This document shows positions 8,116-16,224 of a stretch of DNA of 64,000 nt, in pieces. Source of the DNA: Ardenticatenaceae bacterium. Lineage in GTDB: Bacteria > Chloroflexota > Anaerolineae > Promineifilales > Promineifilaceae. The stretch covers positions 310,001 to 374,000 of the forward strand of contig JACKBS010000004.1 of assembly GCA_020634435.1 (NCBI GenBank), in the 5' to 3' direction. Every line of letters begins with the position of its first letter. Positions within the stretch are counted from its first letter, which is position 1. The notes beneath the pieces are model-generated. The model did no database searches. It was not told the DNA's origin and saw only the letters and a program-made list of their open reading frames with translations. Made by a program: the position numbers and the translations under genes.

Positions 8116-8742
8116 ATGTCGCAAGAGTTGATCGAAGCAATCACTGACATGCGCGAGGAAGATGCAATTCGGATTACCAATGAATTACTCGACGGCGGGA
8201 CCTCGCCGCTGGAAATTCTGGATGCATGTAAAGCCGCCATGGATGTTATTGGCAAACGGTTTGAGACGGGGGAGGCGTTTATCCCGGAACTGATTCTGGC
8301 TGGTGAAATGATGACGGCCGTTTCCGACGTTATCAAACCACGCATGACAGAAGATGTTGCGGGGGAAAAATTAGGCAAGATTGTGTTGGGTACGGTAGAG
8401 GGTGACATTCACGATATTGCCAAAGACATTGTGGCCTTTATGCTGGAGCTGAACGGCTTTGATGTTACCGACCTCGGTGTCGATGTGCCCGTGGCCAAAT
8501 TTGTCGAGGCCGTCAAGGAAACGGGGGCCACTATCGTGGGGCTGAGCGGTTTCCTTACCCTGGCCTACGATCCGATGAAAGAAACGGTTGCTGCCCTGAG
8601 GGAAGACGGCCTGGATGTGAAAATCATGATTGGCGGTGGGCAGATCGATGAGCAGATTCGTGAGTACACCGGCGCGGATGCTTACGGCCGTGATGCAATG
8701 GCCGCCGTAGCGCTGGCCAAAGATTGGGCAAAGGAGAATTAA
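8116..8742 (+). CDS. Corrinoid protein 3 (cobalamin-binding)
   Basis: 208 residues with the same layout as the other two: helical cap, EGDIHDIAK lower-ligand motif (again Ala in place of the usual final Gly), VGLSGFLTLAYDP and IGGGQID. It is the most diverged of the three at DNA level. The ribosome site TGGAGGAAAG lies 6 bp before ATG 8116. Its partner methyltransferase begins 6 bp after the stop. Confidence 0.92.
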   Translation: MSQELIEAITDMREEDAIRITNELLDGGTSPLEILDACKAAMDVIGKRFETGEAFIPELILAGEMMTAVSDVIKPRMTEDVAGEKLGKIVLGTVEGDIHDIAKDIVAFMLELNGFDVTDLGVDVPVAKFVEAVKETGATIVGLSGFLTLAYDPMKETVAALREDGLDVKIMIGGGQIDEQIREYTGADAYGRDAMAAVALAKDWAKEN

Positions 8743-8748
8743 GTCATC

Positions 8749-10077
8749 ATGTTTGTTAGACCGGATAATTGGAAAGAATTATCTCCTATGGAACGGCGCA
8801 AGGTGCGCCTGGATAACTGGCAAAATGCGCCCGTAGAATTTATGAGCCCGGAAGCTGAAGCCAATTACAAAGAGCGAATCGGCCGTTTGCGCAAAATCTA
8901 TGACATGGAACCGCACGATCGACCCCTCGCCGATGGTTTTATGGGGGCCAACGAATATGTGGTGCGCCGCAAAGGCATGAACGGCAAGGACATGGTGTAC
9001 AACCATGAGAAGCTGCGCGAGCCTTTACTGGAGTTCCACAATGAGTTTCAGCCGGATACGGCCGTTTCACCCCTCCCTTACCCCGGCAAAGTCATGGACA
9101 TTCTCAACTACCAGACCTACATCTGGGGTGGGCAAAAGTTGCCCGACGAGTTGACCATCCAGGCCGTGGAAGGCGAATACATGATGGCCGATGAATATCG
9201 TGAGTTTGCCGCCGACCCCACCAACTTCTGGCTCAAAAAATATATACCCCGCGTCATGCCTGCGCTTGCCCCCTTGCAGATGCTCACTGAGTTCCCCCGC
9301 GTCTCCGAAAACGTGGACCTAATCGACATGATCTTGCCCTTTGGCTTGCCGCCATTCCAGGCAATGCTGCAAACCCTCATGGAAGCGGGCAACGAGTTGA
9401 TGAAGATGCTTGGCGCTGTGGGGCAAACCGGCGCGATGATCGCCGCCTCTGGCTTCCCCAGCATGGGTTTCAACATCGTCAAGACCCCATTTGACTACCT
9501 GGGCGATACGCTGCGTGGCACCAAGGGCATCCTCACCGACATGTACCGCCGCCCCAACGACTTGTTGGCCGCCTGCGAAGCGTATGTGCCTGTGCTGATC
9601 AACGCGGTGGTCAACGCCAGCGACCGGAACGGTGCGCCCGCCGCTCTGTATGTGCTGCACAAGGGGGCCGATACCTTCATGTCTCAAGCGCAATTTGAGA
9701 AATTCTACTGGCCAACCTGGAAACAAGTCATGATGGCCCTGTACGAAGAAGGCATCACCAGCTACCTGTTTATCGAAGGCTCCTACAACAAACGGCTGCA
9801 AAATCTGGCCGAAATGCCAGAAAAATCGCTGGTCTGCCACTTTGACCAGACTGAGATGGGGCCGGTGAAGGAAATCTTGAGCGACAAGTACATCATCGCC
9901 GGGAATGTGCCCGCCTCATTGATGGCTACGGGCACGACCGATGAAGTACGCGCCTACTGTGACAACCTGATGGACATGTTTGGCGATACCCCAGGTTACA
10001 TCATGGCCCACGGCTGCTACTTCGAGAACACCACCGACGACAAGATGCGTGCTTTCATCGACTCGGTTAAACGGTAA
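8749..10077 (+). CDS. UroD-type corrinoid methyltransferase 3
   Basis: 442 residues. It shares the N-terminal FVRPDNWKELSPMERR leader with methyltransferase 1 (FVQPENWRTLSAQERR), the FDYLGDTLRGTKGILTDMY core, VLHKGADTFMSQAQFEKFYWP, YLFIEGSYNKRLQNL and YIIAGNVPASLM. The usual zinc ligands are again not apparent, although a Cys occurs late in IMAHGCYF. Likely role: methyl transfer from an unknown donor to corrinoid protein 3. The start codon is ATG 8749, close behind the corrinoid gene, with AAGGAGAATTAAG as ribosome site. Confidence 0.85.
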   Translation: MFVRPDNWKELSPMERRKVRLDNWQNAPVEFMSPEAEANYKERIGRLRKIYDMEPHDRPLADGFMGANEYVVRRKGMNGKDMVYNHEKLREPLLEFHNEFQPDTAVSPLPYPGKVMDILNYQTYIWGGQKLPDELTIQAVEGEYMMADEYREFAADPTNFWLKKYIPRVMPALAPLQMLTEFPRVSENVDLIDMILPFGLPPFQAMLQTLMEAGNELMKMLGAVGQTGAMIAASGFPSMGFNIVKTPFDYLGDTLRGTKGILTDMYRRPNDLLAACEAYVPVLINAVVNASDRNGAPAALYVLHKGADTFMSQAQFEKFYWPTWKQVMMALYEEGITSYLFIEGSYNKRLQNLAEMPEKSLVCHFDQTEMGPVKEILSDKYIIAGNVPASLMATGTTDEVRAYCDNLMDMFGDTPGYIMAHGCYFENTTDDKMRAFIDSVKR

Positions 10078-10108
10078 CGATTTGCTTTAGAAACACGACA
10101 AAATTTGC

Positions 10109-10171
10109 AAGGGTAAGCATTCCCAAAGTTAAATTGGCTCGGCCATGAAGTTTTTGGAGATGCTTACCCTT
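10109..10171 (+). terminator. Long-stem terminator closing the third module
   Basis: AAGGGTAAGCAT (10109-10120) pairs perfectly with ATGCTTACCCTT (10160-10171) and runs into TTTCTTTG. The 39-base loop is long, but the 12-bp stem with trailing T residues at the end of the corrinoid cluster supports a terminator. Confidence 0.6.
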
Positions 10172-10195
10172 TTCTTTGCACAGTAATTTGCGATT

Positions 10196-11416
10196 ATGAA
10201 CCAAACCAGAATTGGGCAGGCGGATGATAGGCAGGGAACGGCCGTTTCTATTTCATCTTACGCCTGGATCATCCTCTTTGCCGTCTTCATTGCCAGCGTC
10301 GCTGCCCCGCTGAACCAAAACAAAGTGCCGCCACTAATGCCCGTGCTCATGCAGACCTTAGACATCACCTTGAGCCAGGCCGGTCTGTTGATGTCCGTCT
10401 TTAGCATCACGGGCTTTGTCTTGGCGCTGCCAACCGGGTTTATCATCCAGCGCTTTGGGCCAAAAATCACCGGAATTATTGCCCTGGTGAGCCTGGTAAT
10501 CGGTGCTGGATTGGGCGCCCTTTCGGGCAGCATGGGGTTGCTACTGGCCAGCCGGGTCATCGAAGGCGTGGGTATGGGGCTCATTGCCGTGGTGGCTCCG
10601 GCGGTCATCGCGCTCTGGTTCCCCCGCGAAAAGCAGGGTACTCCAATGGGCATTTGGGCCACCTGGGTGCCGATGGGCAGCATCTTGATGCTCCAGTTGG
10701 CGCCGCGTCTCAGCGCATCCTTTGGTTGGCCATCGGTCTGGTGGTTTGGTGCCGTTTTCGCTTTGGTGGCGCTGTTGCTGTTTGCCTTTTTGCTGCGGAT
10801 GCCGCCCGTTGACCCTGGCCTGCTGGCAGAAGCAGCACCGCCTGCGCCGAGTTTCGGCAAGGCGCTGGCCAACCGTGACATCTGGTTATTGGCCTTCACG
10901 TTTTTCTGTTTCAATCTCGTTTTCTTCCCGCTGGCTACCTATTACCCAACTTTTTTGTCTGAGGTGCGCGGTTATTCGCTTACCGAGGCCGCTTCGATTG
11001 CCAGCATTTCAACGGCCGTTGTGCTCATTTCGGCCCCCTTCGCTGGCTGGCTGTCCGACAGGATTGGGTCGCGCAAGCTGGTGTTAACCATCCCTTTCAT
11101 ACTGGTAGCTGGCTTGATGTTTTTGCCGTTTCGGGTGGTGGGCTGGCAAATCATCGCCTTTTTTGTGGTGCTTGGTTTGATTGCCGGAGCCGTGCCCACA
11201 GCCACCTTTGCCGCCGCGCCAGAGGTGATGCAATCGCCGCAATTGGCAGGCCTGGGCCTGGCGGTGATTATGCTGGGCCAAAACCTGGGAATGTTTGTCG
11301 CCCCGATGATGTTTGGCGCGCTGGTGGAATCCAGTGGCTGGGTGACGGCTGGTCTCTGGTTGATTCCTTTTGCTCTGCTCGGTTTTGTGGCGGGCAGGCT
11401 GGTTAAGATGCGTTGA
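10196..11416 (+). CDS. MFS transporter
   Basis: 406 residues with about 12 hydrophobic spans. The signature loop between spans 2 and 3 is GFIIQRFGPK and its second-half counterpart is GWLSDRIGSRK. An N-terminal 20-residue cytoplasmic tail precedes the first span (YAWIILFAVFIASV). The family moves small organic molecules using ion gradients. Lying between the demethylase modules and MetF, it may import the methylated substrate or export the demethylated product; that is inference. I found no convincing ribosome site before ATG 10196, so the start is somewhat uncertain. Confidence 0.85.
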   Translation: MNQTRIGQADDRQGTAVSISSYAWIILFAVFIASVAAPLNQNKVPPLMPVLMQTLDITLSQAGLLMSVFSITGFVLALPTGFIIQRFGPKITGIIALVSLVIGAGLGALSGSMGLLLASRVIEGVGMGLIAVVAPAVIALWFPREKQGTPMGIWATWVPMGSILMLQLAPRLSASFGWPSVWWFGAVFALVALLLFAFLLRMPPVDPGLLAEAAPPAPSFGKALANRDIWLLAFTFFCFNLVFFPLATYYPTFLSEVRGYSLTEAASIASISTAVVLISAPFAGWLSDRIGSRKLVLTIPFILVAGLMFLPFRVVGWQIIAFFVVLGLIAGAVPTATFAAAPEVMQSPQLAGLGLAVIMLGQNLGMFVAPMMFGALVESSGWVTAGLWLIPFALLGFVAGRLVKMR

Positions 11417-11468
11417 GCCCCTGCGGGAGCCGGACATCGTTTGTTTAGACAATTTGAGGAGGCTTACC

Positions 11469-12926
11469 ATGCCTTTATTTTCTCCCCGACGTTACCAACG
11501 GCCGTTTCTGCCTGTGCAGCAAGAATCTGTGGCCATGCGTGTATTTACGGCCGTTGAACGGGCCATCAAAGGTTCCCTGTTTGGCTGCCGCATGTGTGGT
11601 AACTGCATTCTGCAAGAAACGGCGTTTGTGTGCCCGATGACCTGCCCAAAAGGGCTGCGCAATGGCCTGTGTGGCGGCGCATCACCGGAACATTGCGAAG
11701 TGGACCCATCACGGCCCTGTACCTGGTACATGATTTATGAGCGGGCCGAGCGCATGGGGCGGCTAGACAAGCTGCTGGAGATCAATGCCCCAATCGACGG
11801 GGCGCGGGCCGGACGAGAAACGTGGTTGGACATGCTGGCCCACTGGCGCGCCCAAGAAGATGGCCCGCAGCTGCTAGACCTGGTGTTGGATCGTGAGAAA
11901 TTCACCGCAGCGTGGGACCGTTTTTTCTACGACTTGCGCCAACCCGACTGGTGGCAGGGGGATGCCGCTTACCATCTGCCAGTATACGAGATGCCTGCGT
12001 CCCAGCTGGAAGCCAGCCTGCGTGTGGGCGATTTTGTGGTAACGGCCGAAATTGCGCCGCCTTTGGGCGCTACCGGGGACATCATCGAGAAGAAGGTGGG
12101 CTGGCTGCACGATTACGTGACGGCGGCCAACTTTACCGACAACGCCTCGGCCTCGGCACGGATGAGCAGCCTGGCGTCTAGCAAAATTTGTCTGGAGGCG
12201 GGATTGGAGCCAGTGATGCAGCTGCAAGCCCGTGACCGCAGCCGGGTGATCATCGAGGCAGACGCGATGGGCGCGGCGGGTCTGGGTATTCATAACATTT
12301 TATGCCTCAGCGGGGATCATCAACGCTTTGGCCCTGGGCCGATGGTGAAGCCAGACCAGTTTGACATGGATGCGGTGCAGGTGTTGTGGATGCTGCGCCG
12401 GATGCGCGATGAGGGAATTTATCTGGACGGCCGTGAGATCAAAAATCGGCCCGAATGGTTTCTGGGCGCGGCGGCATCGCCCTTTGGTGCACCGCCCAAG
12501 TATGAAGCGATCCGCGCTGAGAAGAAGATCAACGCTGGGGCACAATTTATCCAGACGCAACCGGTGTTTGATTACGGCCGTTTCCTGGAATGGCTTGAAG
12601 CGCTCGACAAGCGCAACCTGCTGGACAAAGTGTACATTTTGCCCGGTATCAGCCCCCTCAAGAGCAGCCGCGCGGCTCACTTTATGGACGAAAACATTCC
12701 TGGGGTGGTAATTCCTCCAGAATACCTGGAGCGCATGGACAAGGCAGGCGACAGCCAGGCGCAGCAGGAAGAAGGCATTGTCATCGCCCTGGAGCTGATC
12801 GAGAAGCTGAAGAATACGCCGAAAATCAATGGCGTCCATTTGATGGCCGTTCACTGGGAGTCCATCGTGCCGCGTTTGGTAACTGAAGCAGGCCTGGCCC
12901 CACGTTTTGCGCCCGAAGCTCATTGA
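11469..12926 (+). CDS. Methylenetetrahydrofolate reductase with N-terminal Cys-rich MetV-like domain
   Basis: 485 residues from ATG 11469, which follows TTGAGGAGG; the frame upstream is noncoding. Residues about 35-90 carry a Cys-rich zinc or cluster segment (CRMCGNCILQETAFVCPMTC, then CPKGLRNGLCGG) like the MTHFR C-terminal/MetV domain of acetogens. From about residue 180 a MetF TIM barrel follows (VTAEIAPPLGAT, NFTDNASASARMSS, GLGIHNILCLSGDH, AGAQFIQTQPVFD, YILPGISPLKS). In acetogens MetV and MetF are separate subunits; here the order is MetV-like then MetF in one chain. It would interconvert methyl- and methylene-THF, linking the demethylase to C1 metabolism. Confidence 0.88.
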   Translation: MPLFSPRRYQRPFLPVQQESVAMRVFTAVERAIKGSLFGCRMCGNCILQETAFVCPMTCPKGLRNGLCGGASPEHCEVDPSRPCTWYMIYERAERMGRLDKLLEINAPIDGARAGRETWLDMLAHWRAQEDGPQLLDLVLDREKFTAAWDRFFYDLRQPDWWQGDAAYHLPVYEMPASQLEASLRVGDFVVTAEIAPPLGATGDIIEKKVGWLHDYVTAANFTDNASASARMSSLASSKICLEAGLEPVMQLQARDRSRVIIEADAMGAAGLGIHNILCLSGDHQRFGPGPMVKPDQFDMDAVQVLWMLRRMRDEGIYLDGREIKNRPEWFLGAAASPFGAPPKYEAIRAEKKINAGAQFIQTQPVFDYGRFLEWLEALDKRNLLDKVYILPGISPLKSSRAAHFMDENIPGVVIPPEYLERMDKAGDSQAQQEEGIVIALELIEKLKNTPKINGVHLMAVHWESIVPRLVTEAGLAPRFAPEAH

Positions 12927-13010
12927 GGTCTTGCTTTTTGAACCGACCAAATTGTAAAAACTGCCTGGAAATCTTAACAATCAATTAACCGCTTTTTTTT
13001 GGCTTTATGG

Positions 13011-13016
13011 TAAAAT
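13011..13016 (+). promoter_or_regulatory. Probable -10 element upstream of the HNH gene
   Basis: TAAAAT preceded by TATGG gives an extended-type -10 (TGG then TAAAAT) 120 bp upstream of ATG 13136. A TTAACC near 12985 could be a poor -35 at long spacing. Weak support. Confidence 0.35.
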
Positions 13017-13135
13017 GCGCCCGAATTTGGCTAAAACATTGTGAAAAATTTAGCCAATGAGCATGTTAAAAAATTGGTTTCAGGTTTTACGAGCGTGATC
13101 GATAGGTAAACTCGGTCAGTTGCAAGGAGAAGAAC

Positions 13136-13657
13136 ATGGTTGCAGTCCTGCTCTTGAATGCAAGCTACGAACCCCTGGCAGTGATTCCAAAACGGCGGGC
13201 GTTGTCTTTGCTGCTGCGTGAAGTGGTAGATGCGGCAACGGAGGAAGTGGTGGCTCTTTCTGGGTCAGCCACGGCCTTGGAGATTCCCACGGTGTTGCGG
13301 TTGCGGCGGTATGTGAATGTGCCTAAAAGAGGCGCTTCCTGGAGCCGTCGGGCGGTGATGCGTCGGGATAACTTCACCTGTATTTACTGCGGCGTGCAGC
13401 CGGGCAGTCGGCAAGGCGGCCGTATTTTGCGGCACGTTGATTTTTCGGTGGATCACATTGTGCCGAAGAGCCGCAACGGCCGTAATACCTGGACCAATAC
13501 CGCGTGTGCCTGCTCCTCCTGTAACAATCGTAAAGGAAACCGGCTGCCCCATGAGGCCGGGATGCACATGCTGTGGGAACCCAAAACGCCGCGCGTGGAT
13601 TACCTGGTAGCCTCTGGCGACATCCCCGAAGCATGGAAGATATACCTGCAAATGTAG
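13136..13657 (+). CDS. HNH endonuclease domain protein
   Basis: 173 residues. The C-terminal half is a complete zinc-containing HNH nuclease: RDNFTCIYCG (first Cys pair), VDHIVPKSRNGRNTWTN (catalytic DH and Asn) and CSSCNNRKG (second Cys pair with the last Asn/His position). The N-terminal half, beginning MVAVLLLNASYEPLAVI, is the usual leader of a widespread free-standing housekeeping HNH family, not of an intron or phage enzyme. A clear ribosome site (GCAAGGAGAAG) precedes ATG. No mobile-element context is seen. Physiological substrate unknown. Confidence 0.9.
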   Translation: MVAVLLLNASYEPLAVIPKRRALSLLLREVVDAATEEVVALSGSATALEIPTVLRLRRYVNVPKRGASWSRRAVMRRDNFTCIYCGVQPGSRQGGRILRHVDFSVDHIVPKSRNGRNTWTNTACACSSCNNRKGNRLPHEAGMHMLWEPKTPRVDYLVASGDIPEAWKIYLQM

Positions 13658-13691
13658 ACTACCTGTGTGACATTTATCAAAAGTGCCCGTG

Positions 13692-13726
13692 CCGTTCTTC
13701 ACTGTTGAGGAACGGCCGTTTTTTTT
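13692..13726 (+). terminator. Rho-independent terminator after the HNH gene
   Basis: CCGTTC (13692-13697) pairs with GAACGG (13710-13715); CCGTTTTTTTTA follows with eight T residues. One arm overlaps a copy of the ACGGCCGT octamer. Confidence 0.65.
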
Positions 13727-13779
13727 ACACTGCCCCACAGATTGCGTTAGTTTTGCTGAATAACAAAAGGAAGTGAACG

Positions 13780-14007
13780 ATGGCACATGTAGAATGGATT
13801 AAACTGGGCACCAAAAATTGCAGCCATGTGAACGAAGAAGTGGAACTGTTTGAGAAACGCGTTTATCCCGAAGGCTTTATGAACAAGGGTGGCGAAGAGT
13901 ATCGCGTACTGGTACGCAAATGCTCCGCTGGTTACCAGTGTACGCATATGGAAGACCCTTGCCAATGGGTAGACAAAGAGGGCGACGGCCGTTTATATAA
14001 CGCGTAG
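13780..14007 (+). CDS. Small conserved-looking protein, function unknown
   Basis: A 75-residue acidic protein starting MAHVEWIKLGTKNC, with three Cys residues (C14, C47, C54) plus C61, and a good ribosome site (AAAGGAAGTG). I do not recognise the family. Coding character is supported by the ribosome site, an octamer copy in the same frame style as its neighbours, and terminators on both sides making it a single-gene unit. No membrane segment or signal peptide. Confidence 0.65.
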   Translation: MAHVEWIKLGTKNCSHVNEEVELFEKRVYPEGFMNKGGEEYRVLVRKCSAGYQCTHMEDPCQWVDKEGDGRLYNA

Positions 14008-14043
14008 CCCATCAAAATTCTGCAATTGAACAAGATGTTTTTT

Positions 14044-14074
14044 AAGCGACCTGGCCCAATGACCGGTCGCTTTT
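14044..14074 (+). terminator. Rho-independent terminator after the 75-residue gene
   Basis: AAGCGACC (14044-14051) pairs with GGTCGCTT (14065-14072) and is followed by TTTTGC. Confidence 0.65.
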
Positions 14075-14436
14075 GCTGTGCGGGAATATGAGAATACTCC
14101 CAATTTTATGACTTTCTAATTAACCTGTGCTATTCTAAGCTCCGTGATTAATAAGTAACGATCTTTTGCCATACCTGCCTGATTCCAACTTTTGAGCTTC
14201 TACGCTCCTTCTGAGCCAATCGCCATAGTTAGACACAGTTTAGGAACGACCATCAACGACAGTTTGCGCTGCCTGGTGAATTTTGCCTGCGGCGTAGATG
14301 ATAATGTTGGGTGGATTAACAAAATTAATTATAAGGTACGGCCGTTTTCAGCCGTACTTCATTCGATAAGTTTTTTGAGACTACAAACGCCGTCCCTCGC
14401 TAATGGGGCGGCAAAGGAAAAAAGTAAAGACGTTTT
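14075..14436. other. Intergenic region upstream of RNase J
   Basis: No gene is convincing. An open frame at 14192-14440 has no ribosome site and no recognisable product. It holds a possible -10 (TATTCT near 14129) and a perfect hairpin GTACGGC/GCCGTAC at 14336-14342 and 14351-14357 built around an octamer copy and followed by a distant T-run (GTTTTTTGAG). RNase J leaders are often self-regulated in other bacteria, so the leader hairpin could matter. Confidence 0.4.
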
Positions 14437-16068
14437 ATGAGTAAAAATTTGAAGATTATTCCCTTGGGCGGCCTGGGGGAAATTGGTAAAAACATGACTG
14501 TATTGGAATACGGCCGTAACCAAATCATTGTTGATTGCGGAGTCATGTTCCCCGAAAACGATTTGCACGGGATTGATCTCGTGCTGCCAGACTTTCAGTA
14601 TGTCATTGAAAATAAAGATACTGTGCGCGGCATTGTGCTGACGCATGGACACATGGACCACATCGGTGGGCTGCCATACCTGCTGAAAAAAGTGAATGTG
14701 CCGGTTTATGGCACCGACCTAACGCTGGGCATGGTCGCCAGCAAGCTGGAAGAAGCAGGCCTGCGAGAGCAGGTGACCCTGGAGAAAATTGACGACAAGC
14801 AGACACTGCACCTCGGCCCGTTCCGGGTGAGCCCGTTTGCCGTGGCCCACTCCATCCCGGCTTCGGTGGGTCTGGTGATTGATACCCCAGTTGGGGCCGT
14901 TGTCCACACGGGCGACTACAAGCTTGATGAAACTCCGGCAGGTGGCCGCACTACGGACCTAAAGCGCTTGAAAGAGCTGACGCCCAACGGCGTTTTGGCC
15001 CTGCTGGCCGACAGCACCAACGCGGATCGTCCAGGACGCACCCCGACCGAGCAGCTGGTGACTGATGCGCTGGATGAACTGTTTGCCGAGGCAAACGGCC
15101 GTCGCATCATCATCGCCACCTTCTCGTCTGTGTTGGCTCGTTTGCAGGAAATTGTGAACCTGGCCCAAAAACACGGCCGTAAGGTGGCGCTTACCGGGCG
15201 CAGCCTGAAGCAAAATGTGGAGTTGGCCCGCGAATTAGGCTATCTCAAGATTCCCAAGAAGCTGTTGGTAGACATCACCGCCAACGTGCCGCAGGGTGAA
15301 CTGGTGATTTTGTCTACCGGTTCCCAGGGTGAACCTCGCTCGGCGCTGAACCGCATGGCCAAAGGCGAGCATCGCGAGGTAGAAGTGCATAGCGGCGATA
15401 CCATCATCATTTCTGGTGGCACCATCCCTGGTAACGAGGAAGATGTGGGCCGGATGCTGAACAACTTGTTTAGTCGCGGCGCGAATGTGGTCTATGGGCC
15501 GCTGGCCACCGTGCACGTTTCCGGGCACGGCAGCCGCGAAGATATGCGCATCATGCTGGAGACTGTTCAGCCACGCTTCTTTATCCCTGTGCATGGCGAA
15601 ACCCGCCACCAGCATCTGCACGCGCAGCTGGCCCAAAAAAGCGGCGTGTCCGCCAATAACGTTTTCATTCTGGAAAATGGTGCTACCTGGTCTAGCGATG
15701 GCGAGAAGGCGTGGCTGGAAGACATGGTTCCAGCGAACGACATCTATGTCGATGGCTCGTTGGTGGGTGAAATTAGCGACCTGGTGCTGCGCGACCGCGA
15801 GCGGTTGTCGCAGGATGGGTTTGTGCTGGTGTACGTACCCATTGACAAGCGGCGCAAGTTAGCAGGCGAGGTGCAGCTCATCAGCCGTGGCTTCCTGCGC
15901 ATGGACGCCTCGCAGGACTTGATGGACGAGGCGAAGCGGAATTTGAAGCGGGCGTTGAAGCAAAACGGCCGTTCCCACGACGACACCATTCGGGAAACGC
16001 TGCAAAACTTCTTCTACCGCCAGACTCAATCCCGCCCGGTGATTCTGCCCCACATCGTTCGCGTGTAA
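14437..16068 (+). CDS. rnj: Ribonuclease J
   Basis: 543 residues, normal length for RNase J. The metallo-beta-lactamase motif HGHMDHIGG is at residues 70-78, followed by the beta-CASP segment (LLADSTNADRPGRTPTE, IIATFSSVLARLQEI, LSTGSQGEPRSALNRMA) and the late VHVSGHGSREDM and FIPVHGETRH motifs. It is an endo- and 5-prime exoribonuclease acting in mRNA turnover and rRNA maturation in the cytoplasm. Ribosome site is weak (AAAAGTAAAG). It is followed by two hairpin repeats and then rtcB, another RNA enzyme. Confidence 0.95.
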   Translation: MSKNLKIIPLGGLGEIGKNMTVLEYGRNQIIVDCGVMFPENDLHGIDLVLPDFQYVIENKDTVRGIVLTHGHMDHIGGLPYLLKKVNVPVYGTDLTLGMVASKLEEAGLREQVTLEKIDDKQTLHLGPFRVSPFAVAHSIPASVGLVIDTPVGAVVHTGDYKLDETPAGGRTTDLKRLKELTPNGVLALLADSTNADRPGRTPTEQLVTDALDELFAEANGRRIIIATFSSVLARLQEIVNLAQKHGRKVALTGRSLKQNVELARELGYLKIPKKLLVDITANVPQGELVILSTGSQGEPRSALNRMAKGEHREVEVHSGDTIIISGGTIPGNEEDVGRMLNNLFSRGANVVYGPLATVHVSGHGSREDMRIMLETVQPRFFIPVHGETRHQHLHAQLAQKSGVSANNVFILENGATWSSDGEKAWLEDMVPANDIYVDGSLVGEISDLVLRDRERLSQDGFVLVYVPIDKRRKLAGEVQLISRGFLRMDASQDLMDEAKRNLKRALKQNGRSHDDTIRETLQNFFYRQTQSRPVILPHIVRV

Positions 16069-16072
16069 TTCT

Positions 16073-16105
16073 AGAAGTTCAACTTCTGTCAGAAGTTGAA
16101 CTTCT
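16073..16105. repeat. Hairpin repeat AGAAGTTCAACTTCT with inverted copy
   Basis: AGAAGTTCAACTTCT (16073-16087), three bases, then AGAAGTTGAACTTCT (16091-16105). Each unit is an odd palindrome and the second is the exact reverse complement of the first, the same architecture as the GTGCGACGCAC elements. It lies 4 bp after the RNase J stop and could act as a terminator-like stem. Confidence 0.7.
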
Positions 16106-16117
16106 CAGGCAATTTTG

Positions 16118-16176
16118 TAGCCGCGGATTTTTTCCGCGCGAGCCATCTTGGTTTCGCGGAAAGAATCCGCGGCTAC
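16118..16176. repeat. Dispersed hairpin repeat, GTAGCCGCGGATT family, copy 1
   Basis: GTAGCCGCGGATT (16118-16130) is the exact reverse complement of AATCCGCGGCTAC (16164-16176), with inner arms TCCGCG and CGCGGA extending the stem. CTTTTTG follows, so rightward transcripts may terminate. Related copies are at 45587-45639 and 55793-55847. Confidence 0.75.
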
Positions 16177-16183
16177 TTTTTGT

Positions 16184-16189
16184 TACAAT
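16184..16189 (+). promoter_or_regulatory. Possible -10 element of rtcB
   Basis: TACAAT lies 36 bp upstream of the rtcB ATG, immediately downstream of the hairpin repeat, in TTGTTACAATATT. No good -35 is seen because the repeat occupies that position. Confidence 0.35.
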
Positions 16190-16224
16190 ATTGGCGTGGA
16201 GAATCAAAAAGGACTGGATAGACA

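Noticed and set aside
13136..13657. HNH gene as part of a homing element or restriction system
   Set aside because: It is the common free-standing housekeeping type with its own terminator; no intron, methyltransferase or phage genes adjoin.
14192..14440. 82-codon open frame before RNase J
   Set aside because: No ribosome site, no recognisable product, overlaps the RNase J start region and contains leader hairpins; better read as untranslated leader.
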